Of a stretch of DNA of 7,809 nucleotides, positions 5,360-7,809 are shown piece after piece. The first letter of the stretch is position 1. The number at the start of each line of letters is the position of its first letter. The stretch lies in contig JAGLYT010000070.1 in NCBI GenBank assembly GCA_023132075.1, positions 1-7,809 of the forward strand, given 5' to 3'. Origin of the DNA: JAGLHV01 sp023132075 [NCBI: bacterium] (lineage in GTDB: Bacteria; CBDUZB01; JAGLHV01). Made by a program: the position numbers and the translations under genes. The notes under the pieces were generated by a model. That model searched no databases and was not told the origin of the DNA. It worked only from the letters and a program-made list of their open reading frames with translations.

Positions 5360-6313
5360 GTGGAAAAAATAAAAATGGGTGTAGTTGGGGTAGGATATTT
5401 GGGACGGCATCATGCACGTATTTACAGTAAAATGGATAATGTGGAATTAGTGGGAATAGTGGATGTAGACGAGAAAGCTGCTTTAAAGATTTCCAAAGAA
5501 TATAAAGTGCCGGTTTATAGTTCAGCGGATGAGCTTTCCTTTAAAGTAGAAGCGGTAAGTATTGCTGTTCCGACTAAATTACATCATAAAATAGGAAAAG
5601 TGTTTTTGGAAAAAGGGATACATACTTTAATAGAAAAGCCAATTACAAATTCTTTGGAAGAAGCGGAAGAATTACTTCAAACTGCTAAAGAAAAAAATTG
5701 TATTTTACAGGTAGGACATGTTGAACGATTTAATCCTGCTGTTGATGAAGCGCAAAAACATGTAAATAATCCCCGTTTTATAGAAAGTTATAGACTGGGT
5801 CCTTTTAATCCCCGGGCCAGTGAGGTGGGGGTAGTTCTGGATTTAATGATTCACGATATTGATATTATCCTTTTTTTGGTAAATTCTCCGGTAATCAATA
5901 TTGATGCAGTAGGAGCGGATATTTTAACCGACAAAGAAGATATTGCTACTGCTCATCTTAATTTTGAAAATGGGTGCGTAGCGAATGTTACTGCCAGCCG
6001 GGTTACTTTGGAGACAATGAGAAAGATTCGTATATTTCAGGAGAATGCTTATATTTCCTTGGATTATGCAAAGCAAAGTTTGAAAATTTATAAAAAGAAA
6101 AAATCTTCTTCTCCGGTAAAGTCTATGTCGGATATAAAAATAATTAAACCAAAATTGTTTTCCGGAGAGCCGTTGGAAGCGGAACTTAAAGAATTTGTTA
6201 GTTGCGTTAGGGAAGGAAGAAAGCCGCTTGTTTCCGGAGAACACGGGAGAAATGCTTTAGAGGTGGGTTTGGAGATTTTGAGAAAATTAAAAGGATACAA
6301 AAATAGTGTCTAA
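5360..6313 (+). CDS. Gfo/Idh/MocA-family NAD(P)-dependent oxidoreductase in the lipid A operon (GnnA-like candidate)
   Basis: From GTG 5360 the product has 317 residues (321 if ATG 5348 is used). Residues 5-15 (KMGVVGVGYLG) are the Rossmann dinucleotide-binding GxGxxG, followed by RHHARIY and VGIVDVDEKAA, the second-strand acidic end that usually prefers NAD(H). IEKPIT (91-96) carries the family EKP motif with its active-site lysine. GHVERFNPA (119-127) and DLMIHDIDIIL (161-171) form the substrate side, with His165 in the usual catalytic position. Residues from about 110 onward are the C-terminal alpha/beta domain. The substrate is not readable from sequence. GnnA, a member of this family encoded between lpxA and lpxB in Acidithiobacillus, oxidises the 3-OH of UDP-GlcNAc so that the aminotransferase GnnB can make the 3-amino sugar; no GnnB is seen here. 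Similar genes sit beside lpxI in other bacteria, as I recall for Geobacter. The 3' end overlaps lpxB by 8 bases. Confidence 0.85.
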   Translation: MEKIKMGVVGVGYLGRHHARIYSKMDNVELVGIVDVDEKAALKISKEYKVPVYSSADELSFKVEAVSIAVPTKLHHKIGKVFLEKGIHTLIEKPITNSLEEAEELLQTAKEKNCILQVGHVERFNPAVDEAQKHVNNPRFIESYRLGPFNPRASEVGVVLDLMIHDIDIILFLVNSPVINIDAVGADILTDKEDIATAHLNFENGCVANVTASRVTLETMRKIRIFQENAYISLDYAKQSLKIYKKKKSSSPVKSMSDIKIIKPKLFSGEPLEAELKEFVSCVREGRKPLVSGEHGRNALEVGLEILRKLKGYKNSV

Positions 6314-7448
6314 AAAAATACTTATTATTGCGGGTGATCCATCCGGTGATACACATGGAGCAAATTTAATCCACAGTTTGCAGCAAATTTTTCCTCAACT
6401 TGAAATATATGTTTTGGGCGGTGAAAAAATGCAAGCTGAGAAAATTAATTTTTTATATAATCTGGTGGATTTAACCGTAATAGGTTTTTTTGAAGTGCTA
6501 AAGAAAATTGTGGATTTTTGGAAAGTTTTTAATCTGGTTAAACTTTTTCTTAAAAAAGAAAAGCCTGACGCAATAGTGTTGATTGATGCTCCGGGATTTA
6601 ATTTAAGAGTGGCGAATGTAGCAAAAAAAATGGGTATACCTGTGGTGTATTATGTTTCTCCGCAAGTGTGGGCATGGGGTAAAAATAGAATAAAAAAAAT
6701 ATCCCGGCTGGTTAAAAAAATGTTGGTTTTTTTCTCTTTTGAGGAGAGGATGTATAAACAGGAAAAAATTGATGTTTCTTTTGTCGGCCACCCGATGTTA
6801 GATGCAATAAATCCTGATAAGAATAAAAATCAAACATGCAGTTTGCTGGGGTTAAAAGAAGAAAATCCTATTATTGGGATTATGCCGGGTAGCCGCAAAC
6901 AGGAAATTGATTATTTATTGCCGGAAATGTTAAAGATAAGTAAAGCAATAATTTCCCGGATTCCTCAGGCACAGTTTGTTTTTCCCTTATCGGAAAATAT
7001 ATCTATGGATTATATTAAACCATTTAAAATTCCTGAGGATAAGTTTCAAATTGTCCGGGATAAAGATTATAATGTCAGAAAGATAATGGATTTAGCCCTG
7101 GTAGCTTCCGGGACGGCAACTCTGGAAAATGCCTGTTTGGGTGTTCCGATGATTATTATGTACAGGGTCTCCCGTGTGTCTTATTTTTTAGCAAAAAGAT
7201 TGATAAAGGTCCCTTTTATTGGTTTGGTAAATATAATTGCCGGAGAAAAAATTGTTCCTGAATTTATTCAGGATGAGATAAAATCAGAAGATATTGCTCA
7301 AAAAGCATTAACATGGTTAAAGTCTCCGCAAACCTTGTTGGAAATTAAAGAAAAGTTGCATATAGTAAAGGAAAAACTGGGAAAACCTGGGGCTTCCCGC
7401 AAAGCTGCTGAGGAAATACGGAGATTATTGGTACATACAGGAGAATGA
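6306..7448 (+). CDS. lpxB: LpxB, lipid A disaccharide synthase (GT19)
   Basis: LpxB joins lipid X to UDP-2,3-diacylglucosamine to form the beta-1,6 disaccharide monophosphate, at the inner face of the inner membrane. The 380 residues match the family length (E. coli 382). Recognisable motifs in order are IIAGDPSGDTHGA (7-19; many homologues have Glu where Asp11 is), TVIGFFEVL (57-65), IDAPGFN (93-99) with the essential aspartate Asp94, YVSPQVWAWG (116-125), FVGHPM (159-164), GIMPGSRKQEI (191-201), VASGTATLENA (266-276), and GLVNIIAGEKIVPEFIQ (306-322), the UDP-sugar binding end. The hydrophobic segment 56-84 is the usual membrane-contact region. The start is GTG 6306, with AAGGA (6291-6295) 10 bases upstream, inside the 3' end of the oxidoreductase gene. 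The stop lies one base before the msbA TTG. Confidence 0.96.
   Translation: MSKKILIIAGDPSGDTHGANLIHSLQQIFPQLEIYVLGGEKMQAEKINFLYNLVDLTVIGFFEVLKKIVDFWKVFNLVKLFLKKEKPDAIVLIDAPGFNLRVANVAKKMGIPVVYYVSPQVWAWGKNRIKKISRLVKKMLVFFSFEERMYKQEKIDVSFVGHPMLDAINPDKNKNQTCSLLGLKEENPIIGIMPGSRKQEIDYLLPEMLKISKAIISRIPQAQFVFPLSENISMDYIKPFKIPEDKFQIVRDKDYNVRKIMDLALVASGTATLENACLGVPMIIMYRVSRVSYFLAKRLIKVPFIGLVNIIAGEKIVPEFIQDEIKSEDIAQKALTWLKSPQTLLEIKEKLHIVKEKLGKPGASRKAAEEIRRLLVHTGE
7439..7443 (+). promoter_or_regulatory. Ribosome binding site that sets the msbA TTG start
   Basis: AGGAG lies 6 bases upstream of TTG 7450. An ATG at 7445 that overlaps the lpxB stop (ATGA) is in another frame and meets a stop after 18 codons, so it is a decoy. 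Confidence 0.8.
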
Positions 7449-7449
7449 A

Positions 7450-7809
7450 TTGTATAAACGTTTGCTTAGTTATGTTAAACCCTATAAACTTAGATTTTTA
7501 GAGTCTATGATTTGTATGGTGTTTGTGGCTGCTTTAACTGCTCTTTCTATGTATATCCTTAAGGATGTGGTTGATAGAGTTTTAATTGAAAAAAACGCAA
7601 AAACGTTATTCTGGATTTGTTTGATTGTTCCTTTAATTTACATTTTCAAAGGGTTATTTTCTTATGGACAAACTTATTTGATGGGGTACATCGGGCAAAA
7701 AGTAGTCTTGAATATACGCAACCAGCTTTATGAACAGTTGCAAAGGCTTTCTTTGGACTTTTACAGTAAAAATTCCACAGGTGAAATAATGTCCCGTTTA
7801 ACCAATGAT
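7450..7809 (+). CDS. msbA: MsbA-like lipid A ABC exporter, N-terminal part (runs off the window)
   Basis: The open frame from TTG 7450 to the window edge gives 120 residues without a stop. It opens YKRLLSYVKPYKLRFL, the amphipathic elbow helix typical of MsbA. Residues about 16-38 and 53-78 are hydrophobic and fit transmembrane helices 1 and 2, with DVVDRVL (39-45) between them. Residues 82-105 (from GQKVVLNIR to LDFY) and STGEIMSRLTND (109-120) match the intracellular coupling region of type IV ABC exporters. The ATPase domain lies outside the window. In the family, MsbA flips core-lipid A across the inner membrane; the position after lpxB supports MsbA over a drug exporter. The rare TTG start is supported by AGGAG at the right distance and by the lack of a better in-frame start. 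Confidence 0.88.
   Translation, partial: MYKRLLSYVKPYKLRFLESMICMVFVAALTALSMYILKDVVDRVLIEKNAKTLFWICLIVPLIYIFKGLFSYGQTYLMGYIGQKVVLNIRNQLYEQLQRLSLDFYSKNSTGEIMSRLTND

Overview
The window is an AT-rich stretch carrying one almost unbroken plus-strand operon for the outer membrane of a diderm bacterium. The order is bamA (3' end only), skp/ompH, lpxD, an lpxC-fabZ fusion, lpxA, lpxI, a Gfo/Idh/MocA oxidoreductase, lpxB and msbA (5' end only). All genes point the same way. Low GC, the bamA-ompH-lpxD order known from Chlamydiae and other PVC-like lineages, the fused LpxC-FabZ, LpxI instead of LpxH, and spacers full of short hairpins and heptamer repeats suggest an uncultured diderm such as Candidatus Omnitrophota or a relative. 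This placement is an inference from gene order and style; no marker gene here settles it.

Layout. Bases 1-114 encode the last strands of BamA, ending in an aromatic beta-signal. The 115-344 spacer holds a GC-rich hairpin and a GGACTAT heptamer array. Bases 345-3428 are a tight block, skp-lpxD-lpxC/fabZ, with a 4-base overlap and then a 4-base gap. The 3429-3601 spacer holds an imperfect inverted repeat. Bases 3602-5172 are lpxA-lpxI, overlapping by one base. The 5173-5359 spacer holds two further copies of the hairpin module within ATTGGTT repeats. Bases 5360-7809 are oxidoreductase-lpxB-msbA, with an 8-base overlap and then a 1-base gap.

How the genes work together. LpxA acylates UDP-GlcNAc, LpxC deacetylates the product, and LpxD adds the second acyl chain. 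LpxI cleaves the product to lipid X plus UMP, LpxB joins lipid X to UDP-diacylglucosamine to give the disaccharide, and MsbA flips the finished core-lipid A. FabZ supplies the fatty acid elongation that competes for, and provides, the hydroxyacyl-ACP pool. BamA and Skp handle outer membrane proteins, so lipid A and OMP biogenesis are encoded together. LpxK, KdtA and the Kdo genes are not in view and may follow msbA.

Nothing here is clearly a new system. The points most worth attention are the oxidoreductase of unsettled role inside the lipid A operon (a GnnA-like candidate without its GnnB partner in view), a Skp enlarged by a segment containing a duplicated motif, and the modular hairpin repeats in the spacers.
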